A stretch of 45,556 nt of DNA from an uncultured Prevotellaceae bacterium (GTDB taxonomy: Bacteria > Bacteroidota > Bacteroidia > Bacteroidales > Bacteroidaceae), in contig USTH01000008.1 of the NCBI GenBank assembly GCA_900557555.1, forward strand, positions 1 to 45,556, read 5' to 3'. The notes under the pieces were generated by a model that saw only the letters and a list, made by a program, of their open reading frames with translations, was not told the origin of the DNA and searched no databases. Below are positions 17,001-24,521 of the stretch, piece by piece. The first letter of the stretch is position 1. Each line of letters starts with the position of its first letter. Both the position numbers and the translations under genes were made by a program.

Positions 17001-18632
17001 GTTCGGCATGACGCTATCAAGCAGTGTGTTATCCTTATATATATAAAACTTCTTCAACCGCAGGCTTGTACTGATGGGGTTGTTCCATTTCAGTGTCTTG
17101 TCAGCGAGTGTGGTGTTGGTAGGCGGGTTGACCGCTTCGCCTGGCACCACAACGCTGATGGTTGTTGTACCAGTGCCGTTGCCTATTTCCACCGTGTCGA
17201 TATCAAACGGAATTTCAGTGCCGTCTTCGGTTTCAAAACGGTAATCCATGATTGAAGCCTTGTAGATATGACCTGAACCCTTCCCATTGGTGACCTTGAC
17301 GGAGAAGAAATACTTCAAAGGACGGCTCGGGTCGTAGCTGTTGCTGAGGTCAGTGAGGTCATAGCCAAACTCCATTGGTTCATAGTGCATGCCGTCGACA
17401 TATTTCCCAAGCATAGGCACTGCCGGGTAGCCCCCTTCTTCAGAACCGTTGCCTGCATTCTTGAAGCTGGTCATATCGGTAGAGTACAAAGGTTTGGTGG
17501 CCGATGTGTCTGGGTTGATACCTACACTAAGGCGCAGCTCGTTGCGATGCGAATAGTCCATGAGCAGTTTGATGGTACGAGTTGGAAACACATCCTTGCG
17601 CACATAGGTCACATAGGGCTGCCAGAAGTAGTTGCCCGTAACGCTGCCAACAGGGCCAGCATAACGATAGGGCACATACACCCAACCTCCGTTGCACCAT
17701 GAGGCACCCCATGAGTTTGCCACAATCCAAGCACCCTTTTCATCTGCGCTCTCTTCGCCATAGATGCCATTGCCGTTGAAATCAAATTCCAGACGGTCGT
17801 CCCAACCGATGATGGTCATGGCATGGTCAATCTCCGGACCCCATTTCTGCATATAGTATTTGTTTACCGCACCGGCCTCCTCGTTGGCGGGGGTGCTGGC
17901 AATCTTGGTAAACGACATGCCTGTGGCTGCCAATGTGACGTAACACAGACCACCGCTCTTGAAGTCATCGTCGCCATTGTGGTTGTAGAGCCAACGTTTG
18001 GTGGCAAGCCGTCCCTCTTCCTTGCACACAGTCTGCGGAAAGGTGTAGAAGCCCTCTGCTCTGTTGAACATCGCACGGTGCCATTTGTTGTAGCCCTGCA
18101 TCCAGCCCGACATGCTGTCGCGCCAAGTATAGTAGCCAATTGTCTCGGAGTTGGTGCGACCCTCATAGTCCACGGCGTTCGGACATCCGTTGTCGCGTTC
18201 GATGTCTTCCTTGGAAGAATTCATGTAGGTCTGCAACCACCCGAAAAATACTGCCATTTGGTTTTCTGCCTTCTCGCCTTCAAGGTTGCGCAGACTGTTC
18301 AGCTCGTGCGTGAAGATATAGCCAGTGAAGCTTGAACACATGCACGAGGGGCCAGACTGATAGAAAAACGGCGGGAAGTGTTTTGTCAACGCATTGTTCC
18401 AATGGTCTGGCAGGTCGTTGGCACTTGCAGACCTGTAGGCGTTGCTTCTCAACCCTGCCTTTGAGCGTGCCGCATTGCCACCGGGAATACCTAATTCCTC
18501 TTTTACGGGAGGTTTGTAGTCATAGTCGGGCAACGCCTTATAGTTTACCTTTATTTGTGCACTAAGAGAAAGCGGAACCGCCACCATAGCACAAGTGATG
18601 ATATTTTTCAGAATTGTAGTCGTTTTTTTCAT
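14061..18632 (-). CDS. Secreted papain-like (C1-type) multidomain protein, T9SS substrate, paralogue 2
   Basis: A 1523-aa paralogue of the adjacent gene with the same domain order. I start at MKKTTTILKN (18632), not the ATG six codons upstream, because it gives a normal signal peptide (1-25, ends LSLSAQ). Papain-like domain about 80-325: YQSGPSCMCSSF (Cys97 as likely nucleophile, Gln92; a second Cys99 is also close), DHAMTIIGWDD (His270), IVANSWGASW (Asn306). Downstream are an FN3-like domain, LamG, PKD-like repeats, a second LamG, a beta domain and a T9SS C-terminal domain (VKIYNELGQCVFNEFF, MAPGLYIANG, ending VLVK). It is the first gene of a likely two-gene transcript ending at the hairpin near 9330. 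Tandem duplication followed by divergence is inferred from the shared architecture. Confidence 0.88.
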   Translation of the reverse strand: MKKTTTILKNIITCAMVAVPLSLSAQIKVNYKALPDYDYKPPVKEELGIPGGNAARSKAGLRSNAYRSASANDLPDHWNNALTKHFPPFFYQSGPSCMCSSFTGYIFTHELNSLRNLEGEKAENQMAVFFGWLQTYMNSSKEDIERDNGCPNAVDYEGRTNSETIGYYTWRDSMSGWMQGYNKWHRAMFNRAEGFYTFPQTVCKEEGRLATKRWLYNHNGDDDFKSGGLCYVTLAATGMSFTKIASTPANEEAGAVNKYYMQKWGPEIDHAMTIIGWDDRLEFDFNGNGIYGEESADEKGAWIVANSWGASWCNGGWVYVPYRYAGPVGSVTGNYFWQPYVTYVRKDVFPTRTIKLLMDYSHRNELRLSVGINPDTSATKPLYSTDMTSFKNAGNGSEEGGYPAVPMLGKYVDGMHYEPMEFGYDLTDLSNSYDPSRPLKYFFSVKVTNGKGSGHIYKASIMDYRFETEDGTEIPFDIDTVEIGNGTGTTTISVVVPGEAVNPPTNTTLADKTLKWNNPISTSLRLKKFYIYKDNTLLDSVMPNVNTYTVPSADGTYCVSAVYGCKGRLIESAKGNFARNAMTMPGGDNMSLTITDGCMVVPNALPGKLSQGTIEFWIKPTKIGTGSYEITGSGKNKFFIEITPSGQAVAGWNDENKVSSAAKTIKANTWQHIAVAVQNNTILLYVNGMRKGSFTSINNSGIPALGDLLIGSADKPFSAGIDELRIWRSARTQAEVYSGKDNPVAMPSEQASLIAYLPMNLIEVEGEQRVQEYIFSNHAYLAMGEMEGVANKDILKGSSFSLSPTITLEDSVYTNQPVMLCGTGSTNVVSWQWSTPGATSESHNIQSPYVTYTKEGTYTVSLSVTDSKGKTLTSQKEITVSKGQLPEPAFDIAQSRLAVSQPFSFVNRTKGRNCTYRWCIEGQEDIYLTNANAIFNSPGTYSITLHATNSAGTASVTKTVEAYEAKPTSKFNVAPNQILLGETTYLEDKSLGKPTDWLWTLTNGKRCIQVNGQFSSFTPPAPGVYDVSLQTINDVGVSTAEKLRSLCVSTADAKNGLVFAGNDEQLHIARPFAATQQAFTVEWWMYPCVYAGAGAFEFGEFSTNCNDKGKYAITYKDNTITTSGTIPVTNQWHHYAVSFDKGFITLFFDGKKVAAIDRMSQYTLPSWPETFRFGRGDSPFNGYIDELRIWSKALTEEELGQVCNKPVDNPAETDNLCVYYDFNQNGGDVIDRTGKGRDAKRVNFGPDGDAWIISPGVFTLDLEGDMTRTDISNTYLTNYKTPFLTGDREVLEKREGAKELLTQSDKSTWVYDSPQIIDDKNINTAYVDPDYKWLAISTNYTSGKIINQRLYQTVTLPQGHYVFSVDAGYSFYPKSSRLVACYGDTIVRNETLDDALASCLLSEKKNIEFDVIKDNTEVSLGLIVNIDEDCRGMSFRSFKLTQVSLTSQTADGISDAYDALDKGHIGNFTGESGAIRIVSDKTIEVKIYNELGQCVFNEFFSGNKRIPMAPGLYIANGVKVLVK

Positions 18633-18667
18633 ATTCTTTAATAATTGCAATCTAACTGTGAGTGTAG

Positions 18668-18700
18668 CAAATTTAGTGCTAATTTTCTGAAACGTCCAAA
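18668..18700 (-). promoter_or_regulatory. Promoter of the papain-like gene pair
   Basis: On the minus strand, TTTG (18697-18700), a 21-bp spacer and TAAATTTG (18668-18675) match the Bacteroidota -33/-7 pair, about 35 bp before the 18632 start. The -33 sits inside a second copy of the GCTAAATTTG-like sequence. Confidence 0.65.
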
Positions 18701-18827
18701 TTTAGCACCGAATATGTATACAAAAAAATTGTTTCAGCGTGTTTTTGGGCCATTTATTCATGAACGAGAGAATATCTATGCAGTTTTTGATACTTGGCAC
18801 ATTGCATTTAGAAGTAGCAACAAGTGT

Positions 18828-18962
18828 TAAACCCAAATCGGTCATTAGGTCGTAAATGACATCTTTTGCAACTACTTCTTATTTTTATTACTTCTTGTTG
18901 CCTTTTGTTTTTTATAAGGCATCTGACGCCTGCTTCTTGCTCGAAATAGCCCGCTATTACTC
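18828..18962 (+). repeat. Dispersed repeat family A, copy 4 (long form)
   Basis: TAAACCCAAATCGGTCATTA, GGTCGTAAATGACATC, TACTTCTTATTTTTATTACT, then the CCTTTTGTTTTTTATAAGGC segment also found at 3594, ending near GAAATAGCCCGC. The longest copy; it defines an element of about 135 bp. The rest of 18701-19117 shows no gene. Confidence 0.75.
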
Positions 18963-19007
18963 ACAAAACAGCAAACGACATCTGCTCTCCTAAAAAATCT
19001 AAAAACA

Positions 19008-19102
19008 ACAAGTCCTAACAACCGAATTGGGTTTAACCCAAATCGGTCATTAGGTCGTAAACGACATCTTTTGTAACTACTTCTTATTTTTATTACTTCT
19101 TA
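19008..19102 (+). repeat. Dispersed repeat family A, copy 5 with inverted arm
   Basis: TAACCCAAATCGGTCATTAG onwards (19034-19102) repeats copy 4 almost exactly for about 65 bp. It is immediately preceded by an inverted partial arm (AAGTCCTAACAACCGAATTG, then GGTT, ending 19033), so GGGTTTAACCC is the centre of a long imperfect palindrome. Confidence 0.75.
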
Positions 19103-19117
19103 CGGTATAAAAAAAAC

Positions 19118-19164
19118 AAAAAATCCGCAGAAACAGTGTTGCATCGTGTTTCTGCGGATTTTTT
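19118..19164. terminator. Strong bidirectional terminator hairpin
   Basis: AAAAAATCCGCAGAAACA (19118-19135) pairs perfectly over 18 bp with TGTTTCTGCGGATTTTTT (19147-19164) around an 11-nt loop. It has A/T tracts on both sides, so it can work on either strand. It lies 37 bp past the DUF3127 stop codon. Confidence 0.9.
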
Positions 19165-19200
19165 GTTACATATGGTTATGACACCAAGTCTGCTAATTCA

Positions 19201-19593
19201 CTAAAAGGGCAGGTCGTCATTTTCGTTGCCAGGAACAGGCTGAGCAGGCGGAACTGGTGTTGGTGGAATTGCAGAGTCTCCCATTATGGGGGCTTCCTGT
19301 GTTGCTTGCATTATTGGACCAGCAATATGATTGACACGCCACGCTCTGAGTGAGTTGTAATAGCGTCCGTTATATTCGCGTGCGTCAATATCAATGTCCA
19401 CTGCCACATCGTCACCCTCTTTGATATTGAATTGCTGCAAACGTTCCGCTCCCCATACCGAGAACAGACACTTGCGTGGATATGGTTGGTCGAACGACTC
19501 AAGCAGAAAATCCTGTGCCATCCATTGTCCGCGGTCGCTCTGACCGCTTCGAGGCTCGAAAGCCTGTATTATTTTTCCCTGTAATGTTGCCAT
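19201..19593 (-). CDS. DUF3127 protein with SSB-like acidic tail
   Basis: A 130-aa cytoplasmic protein of a family (DUF3127) predicted to have an OB fold. The core (1-90) has MATLQGKIIQAFEPRSG, PRKCLFSVWGAE, GDDVAVDIDIDAREYNGRYY and NSLRAW. A proline-rich linker then ends in ENDDLPF. Single-stranded-DNA-binding proteins end in DDDIPF-like tips that dock repair and replication enzymes, so this tail suggests a nucleic-acid role. I start at MATLQGK (19593); the frame upstream (to 19674) overlaps the next gene and is not family-like. It is the second of two tandem DUF3127 genes, divergent from dnaN. Confidence 0.85.
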   Translation of the reverse strand: MATLQGKIIQAFEPRSGQSDRGQWMAQDFLLESFDQPYPRKCLFSVWGAERLQQFNIKEGDDVAVDIDIDAREYNGRYYNSLRAWRVNHIAGPIMQATQEAPIMGDSAIPPTPVPPAQPVPGNENDDLPF

Positions 19594-19661
19594 GCGTATA
19601 ATTTGTTTCTTGTTCTTTGTTGTACGTATTGTAAGTAAATAGCGGCATCGGTATGCAAGCC

Positions 19662-20081
19662 TTACTTCTCCCAAGGAAGGCTCTGGTCAAAACCTCCTGA
19701 CAGTGGGTCGGGGTCTGACACCTGTGCAGCATTAGCCGTTGGCTGGGTCGCACCGGCAGGGGGCACTATACCAGTGGCAACACCTACTGGAGGCACGGTG
19801 GCCGTAGGCTGGTTTACGGCAACAGCCCTAAAGTCGTTATACCATCTGCCGTTGTAGTCGTGTGCGTCAATCGATATGGTTACTCTAACATTAGAACCCT
19901 CTTGGAGGTTAAACATATCAATGTTGCCGTCAGCCACGGTAAACTGACATTTGCGGGGGTATTGCCCCGGTGTTTCTATAACGTAGTCCTGGCGTCTCCA
20001 TTCGTTGCCATTGCGCGCACTAATTCCCGAACGCAACTCAAGCGCCTTGATAATTGTTCCTTCTATTTCCACCTGTAGCAT
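19662..20081 (-). CDS. DUF3127 protein, second copy
   Basis: A 139-aa paralogue of the gene downstream. The core residues 1-92 align with it: MLQVEIEGTIIKALELRSG, PRKCQFTVADG, VRVTISIDAHDYNGRWY, NDFRAV. A Pro/Ala/Thr-rich linker follows, and the protein ends DQSLPWEK, so the clean DDLPF tip of its neighbour is missing here. The function is inferred to be nucleic-acid related from the OB-like core; no experimental role is known to me. A near-consensus -7 box TAACTTCG lies at 20110-20117 on the minus strand. Confidence 0.85.
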   Translation of the reverse strand: MLQVEIEGTIIKALELRSGISARNGNEWRRQDYVIETPGQYPRKCQFTVADGNIDMFNLQEGSNVRVTISIDAHDYNGRWYNDFRAVAVNQPTATVPPVGVATGIVPPAGATQPTANAAQVSDPDPLSGGFDQSLPWEK

Positions 20082-20284
20082 AATGCAATAAACTTTTTCT
20101 GTTAGAAAGCGAAGTTACACTTTTAATTTTATTTACCGACCAACTTGTTGTCTTTTTCTGCAAAAATTGTGCAAGCCGATGCAATGCGCCGTTAATTCTG
20201 CAGCAAAACAGTGCGCCATTGCATGGTTGCGTGGTTGTTGTCAGATTTTTACCTTCAAACTGTCCTTATTATTATAAAATGTCG

Positions 20285-20292
20285 TACCTTTG
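20285..20292 (+). promoter_or_regulatory. -7 box of dnaN
   Basis: TACCTTTG, 30 bp before the dnaN ATG at 20323. No clear -33 TTTG. The divergent DUF3127 genes start about 200 bp away. Confidence 0.6.
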
Positions 20293-20322
20293 TACTAATT
20301 AAAACACATATACATCATAGCC

Positions 20323-21450
20323 ATGAGATTTACTGTAAACAGTGCAGAACTGCTAAACGTGCTGCAGATTCTTGACAAAGTTATTTTGACAAAAAACATA
20401 ACACCCATACAGTCGTGCGTGCTGTTTGAAGTCAGCGAAAACGTTCTCAGACTGCGTTCTACCGATAAGGAGATAACTTTGTCGTGCTCGCTGGATCTGA
20501 TTGACTCATCGGGTGACTACAAGATAGCGATAAATGCAAAGCGCATTCTGGACATTCTGAAGACCATTCCCGAACAGCCGCTAACATTTGACGTCAACCC
20601 ATCCTCTCTTCAGATCAACCTTGACTATCAGAACGGCCACATGGTGTTCCAAGGCGAGAATGCCGACGAATTTCCCGCCCTCAAGACCATTGACGGCGAC
20701 ATCACCTCATTCACCGTTCCGACAAAGGCTCTCAACATTGCACTTGGCAACGCCATGGTGGCAGCATCAACCGACAGCTCACGCCTGGCCATGCAGGGTG
20801 TACTTTTCGACTTAACTCCAGAGGACTTCGCTGTTGTGGCAAGCGATGGCAGAAAGCTGGCACGCACTCTCGTGGAATGCAATGTTCATGACATTACATC
20901 AAACTTCATTCTGCCTCCTAAACCCATCGGTATAATACGCTCCATCTTCGACAAATTTGACGGCGAAGTCAGCATAGGCACCAACACTGAAGGAAACGCA
21001 ACATTTGAAATCGGCAGATTTGCCTTGTACTGCCGATTGGTGCAGGAACCCTACCCCAACTACCGCAGGGTAATACCCCAAAACAACGACCGCATAGCAA
21101 CTATCGACCGCAACTCGCTTGTCAATGCCTTGCGCCGAGTTATCGCCATTGCAGACAAGAGTACCTGCTTGGTAAAACTGCAACTCGATTCAGACAAGAT
21201 GACACTGTCGGCAGAAAACAACAACTATGCGCAATCAGCAGAGGAGCAGATAATGTGCCAGTATGACAACGTGCCTATCAAAATAGGTTTTCAAGGCGAC
21301 TTTCTCCTTGATCTCATCAACCGCCTCAGTGGCGATGAGATTGTGCTAAAACTGTCAGACCCAAGCAGGGCAGGACTTATCGTACCCGTTACGCAAGAAG
21401 AGCAGACCCAAGTGGTAATGCTGATTATGCCACTGCTGATAACGAACTAA
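20323..21450 (+). CDS. dnaN: DNA polymerase III subunit beta (sliding clamp)
   Basis: The ring-shaped processivity clamp of the replicase. The 375 aa has the three-fold repeated clamp fold: MRFTVNSAELLNVLQILDKV at the start, AASTDSSRLAMQGVLFDL in the middle, and a C-terminal EEQTQVVMLIMPLLITN in place of the classical MPMR(L/I) ending. It leads a plus-strand run with coaBC, recN and others, and its own promoter precedes it. It is not beside dnaA or recF, as is usual for Bacteroidota. Confidence 0.97.
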   Translation: MRFTVNSAELLNVLQILDKVILTKNITPIQSCVLFEVSENVLRLRSTDKEITLSCSLDLIDSSGDYKIAINAKRILDILKTIPEQPLTFDVNPSSLQINLDYQNGHMVFQGENADEFPALKTIDGDITSFTVPTKALNIALGNAMVAASTDSSRLAMQGVLFDLTPEDFAVVASDGRKLARTLVECNVHDITSNFILPPKPIGIIRSIFDKFDGEVSIGTNTEGNATFEIGRFALYCRLVQEPYPNYRRVIPQNNDRIATIDRNSLVNALRRVIAIADKSTCLVKLQLDSDKMTLSAENNNYAQSAEEQIMCQYDNVPIKIGFQGDFLLDLINRLSGDEIVLKLSDPSRAGLIVPVTQEEQTQVVMLIMPLLITN

Positions 21451-21522
21451 CGGCAAAAGCCCCCGTTGTCAACACACTTTAGGACAAACAGGAACAACGA
21501 ACCGTAAACAAACCCTAATCTA

Positions 21523-22329
21523 ATGGAACTGAACCTTAAGAAACCCATCATATTCTTCGACCTCGAAACCACTGGCACCAATATACTGCACGACCGTATA
21601 GTTGAAATATGCTGTACGAAGGTACACCCTAACGGCAAAGAGGAAAGCAAATGCCGCAGGCTGAACCCCGAAATGCCTATTCCGCCAGAAGCAACTGCCG
21701 TGCATCACATAACTGATGACGACGTGAAAGACATGCCGACATTCAGACAAGTGGCAAACAGCATGAAGCAGTTTTTTGAGGGATGTGACCTTGCAGGCTT
21801 CAACTCCAACAAATTTGATGTGCCCATGCTTATAGAGGAGTTCCACCGTGTTGGAATAGACCTTGACTTGAGCAAGTGCAAACTTGTTGACGTACAGAAT
21901 ATCTATCACAAACTTGAGCCGCGCACCCTTGTTGCCGCCTACAAATACTATTGCCACAAAGACCTTGAAGAAGGCATCAACGTGGAAGGACAGGACGTGA
22001 AGGCACACTCTGCCTTGGCTGACGTCACGGCAACCTATGAGGTTCTCAAGGCACAACTCGATAAATATCCTGATATACTCAACAACGATATAGGAGAACT
22101 TGCAGAGTTCAGCAAACGTGGCAACGTAGTGGACTTTGCCGGCAGAATGGCATATAACGACAACGGCGAAATTATCTTCAACTTCGGCAAGTATAAAGGG
22201 CGAACCGTTTTTGATGTGTTCAGCCAAGACCCGTCATACTACGACTGGATGCAACGAGGTGACTTCTCTTTCGACACCAAACACAAACTTACACAGTTGT
22301 ATCTGGAGTTCAAGCAATCAAGGAAATAG
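21523..22329 (+). CDS. DnaQ-like 3'-5' exonuclease with DUF3820-like C-terminus
   Basis: A 268-aa DEDDh exonuclease related to the DNA polymerase III epsilon subunit. Exo I is FFDLETTG (Asp and Glu metal ligands), Exo II is GFNSNKFD, and Exo III is HSALADVTAT (catalytic His plus Asp). After the nuclease domain (1-180), residues about 215-255 (FNFGKYKGRTVFDVF, DPSYYDWM) match the DUF3820 pattern, a small domain often attached to such exonucleases. It sits 72 bp after dnaN and 5 bp before coaBC, so co-expression with the clamp is likely. It could act in proofreading, repair or RNA turnover. Confidence 0.92.
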   Translation: MELNLKKPIIFFDLETTGTNILHDRIVEICCTKVHPNGKEESKCRRLNPEMPIPPEATAVHHITDDDVKDMPTFRQVANSMKQFFEGCDLAGFNSNKFDVPMLIEEFHRVGIDLDLSKCKLVDVQNIYHKLEPRTLVAAYKYYCHKDLEEGINVEGQDVKAHSALADVTATYEVLKAQLDKYPDILNNDIGELAEFSKRGNVVDFAGRMAYNDNGEIIFNFGKYKGRTVFDVFSQDPSYYDWMQRGDFSFDTKHKLTQLYLEFKQSRK

Positions 22330-22334
22330 GCCGC

Positions 22335-23540
22335 ATGACACTAAAAGGCAAACATATCGTGCTGGGCATAACCGGCAGCATTGCTGCATATAAGGCATGC
22401 CAACTCATCAGGCTCTTTGTCAAAGCCGGAGCGGAAGTGCAGGTGGTCATAACGCCTGCCGGTAAGGAATTTATCACTCCTGTCACACTGTCAGCCTTGA
22501 CTTCAAAACCTGTAATCAGCGAGTTCTTCGCCCAACGCGATGGCAGCTGGCACAGCCATGTTGACCTCGGACTGTGGGCTGATGCCATGGTAATCGCTCC
22601 CGCCACTGCTTCGACTATTGGCAAGATGGCAAACGGCATTGCCGACAACATGCTCGTGACCACTTATCTGTCGATGAAAGCCCAAGTGTTTGTCGCACCG
22701 GCAATGGACCTTGACATGTACGCACACCCTGCAACTCAACACAACCTTGACACACTGCGTTCATACGGAAACATTATTATAGAACCTGCTTCAGGGGAAC
22801 TGGCAAGCAAGCTTGTCGGCAAAGGACGAATGGAAGAACCCGAAAACATCTTTCAGATTGTGACAGACAAACTGTCGGCGTCACAAACCCTCAAAGGCAA
22901 GAAGATTGTCATTACTGCAGGCCCCACATACGAAAAGATAGACCCTGTGAGGTTTATAGGCAACTACTCAAGCGGCAAAATGGGATATGCCATAGCACGC
23001 GAGTGTGCCAGACGCGGCGCCTCAGTGGAGCTTGTAAGCGGCCCCACCCAACTCGATATCCACCACCCTCAAATAAACTTGACGAGAGTTGAAAGTGCCG
23101 AGCAGATGTATAAGGCCACAACATCACTGTTTGACGACAGTGATGCTGCCATTCTTAGCGCAGCAGTCGCTGATTTCACACCAGAAACCACTTCCGACAA
23201 CAAGATTAAACGCGAAAAGGGCGAACAGACCATATCCCTGAAACCTACACACGACATTGCCGCCTCTCTGGGCAAGCAGAAAACAAGTAAACAAAAACTC
23301 GTCGGCTTTGCCCTTGAAACAAACGATGAGCAGAAGAACGCCCAAGGCAAACTGCAAAAAAAGAACTTCGACTTCATCGTACTAAACTCCCTCAGAGACA
23401 AAGGGGCGGGATTTAATTATGACACCAACAAGATTAGTGTAATATACCGTTCGGGAGAAACGGTTTCGTTCCCACTCAAGCCGAAAACAGAAGTCGCTGC
23501 CGACATTGCGGACTGTCTTGAAAAGCTCTGGAGCGACTGA
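22335..23540 (+). CDS. coaBC: Bifunctional phosphopantothenoylcysteine decarboxylase/phosphopantothenate--cysteine ligase
   Basis: Two successive steps of coenzyme A synthesis, in the cytoplasm. The N-terminal CoaC flavoprotein domain (1-180) has GITGSIAAYKA and the catalytic His75 in SHVDLGLWAD. The C-terminal CoaB domain (from about 190) has ITAGPTYEKIDPVRF and NYSSGKMG. Length 401 aa is normal. Two residues that are Asn125 and Cys158 in E. coli Dfp appear here as Asp125 (APAMDLDM) and Ser158 (SGELASKLVGKGRM). I believe this is common in Bacteroidota but could not check. It starts 5 bp after the exonuclease gene. Confidence 0.96.
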   Translation: MTLKGKHIVLGITGSIAAYKACQLIRLFVKAGAEVQVVITPAGKEFITPVTLSALTSKPVISEFFAQRDGSWHSHVDLGLWADAMVIAPATASTIGKMANGIADNMLVTTYLSMKAQVFVAPAMDLDMYAHPATQHNLDTLRSYGNIIIEPASGELASKLVGKGRMEEPENIFQIVTDKLSASQTLKGKKIVITAGPTYEKIDPVRFIGNYSSGKMGYAIARECARRGASVELVSGPTQLDIHHPQINLTRVESAEQMYKATTSLFDDSDAAILSAAVADFTPETTSDNKIKREKGEQTISLKPTHDIAASLGKQKTSKQKLVGFALETNDEQKNAQGKLQKKNFDFIVLNSLRDKGAGFNYDTNKISVIYRSGETVSFPLKPKTEVAADIADCLEKLWSD

Positions 23541-23593
23541 CAAGCAGCCTTCGCATTTTGCAAACTGTTTAAATGATTGTATAAATATCGCCT

Positions 23594-24505
23594 ATGGTAA
23601 CAAGGAACATCATATTGCTTTGCCTCTTGTCGGCATTCTCCTTTGTTGACAAAGCATGCGGACAGGAACTCAATGCCACGGTGGAAATCAACACCTCCCG
23701 TCTTGACGGAACCAACAAGGCAGTGTTTGACAACCTCAAGCAGTCTATTACGGCATTCCTCAATGAACGCCATTGGACCAACCAGCAATACAACATCAAC
23801 GAACGAATCAAATGCGGTTTCACAATCATCGTGTCGAAATATGGTAGTGACAACGGCCTTGCCACATGTGAGGCATATATCAACTCACAGCGCCCAGTAT
23901 ATGGTTCAACCTACAACACAACGGTATTCAGCAAGAAAGACAAAGACTTCCAGTTCAACTACAACGAATTTGACCAACTGGAATTCAGCATCGACAACAT
24001 AGACAACTCCCTTACGGCCCTGTTGGCATATTATGCCTACCTTATAATAGGTCTGGACATGGACACCATGTCTCCTCTGGGCGGTACAGAGATGCTTGAA
24101 AAGGCTATGACCATAGTAAACAATTCACAAAGCCTCAACGTGAAAGGGTGGAAAGCCTTTGATGACGCCACCAACCGTTTCGGCATTCTCAACGACTATC
24201 TGGAAGAGAAGTTTGCCCCCTTCCGCCACCTTCAATACAGGTATCACCGCGAGGGACTGGACAAGATGACAGAAAACCCAGACTTGGCACGCACTGCCAT
24301 AACAGATTGCTTCACACTGCTTAAAGAGGCTCGCGAAAACAAGCCGATGAGCGGTTGGCCGTTGCTTTTTTCAGAATATAAACGTGATGAGCTTGTGGGC
24401 ATCTACCGCGGTCAGGAAACAGAAAACAACAAGCAACCTTTGTATGAATTTCTTACAAAACTGAACGCTGCCCAGACTGCCTATTGGAAACAAATGCTAA
24501 AATAA
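23594..24505 (+). CDS. porD: DUF4835 family protein (PorD-like, T9SS-associated)
   Basis: A 303-aa exported protein: signal peptide 1-23, then QELNATVEINTSRLDGTN, an ITAFLNERHWT segment and INERIKCGFTIIV. This pattern marks DUF4835, named PorD in some annotations because of a link to the type IX secretion system. The coaBC-DUF4835-recN order is one I recall from many Bacteroidota. It is predicted to be periplasmic; biochemical role unclear. Two probable T9SS substrates are encoded about 5-14 kb away, so the export machinery is likely present in this organism. The gene symbol is tentative. Confidence 0.8.
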   Translation: MVTRNIILLCLLSAFSFVDKACGQELNATVEINTSRLDGTNKAVFDNLKQSITAFLNERHWTNQQYNINERIKCGFTIIVSKYGSDNGLATCEAYINSQRPVYGSTYNTTVFSKKDKDFQFNYNEFDQLEFSIDNIDNSLTALLAYYAYLIIGLDMDTMSPLGGTEMLEKAMTIVNNSQSLNVKGWKAFDDATNRFGILNDYLEEKFAPFRHLQYRYHREGLDKMTENPDLARTAITDCFTLLKEARENKPMSGWPLLFSEYKRDELVGIYRGQETENNKQPLYEFLTKLNAAQTAYWKQMLK

Positions 24506-24521
24506 GGTTATACACACATAA

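Noticed and set aside
19594..19674. 27-residue N-terminal extension of the DUF3127 gene at 19201
   Set aside because: It overlaps the upstream paralogue and is basic and unlike the family; the start MATLQGK fits the paralogue's start.
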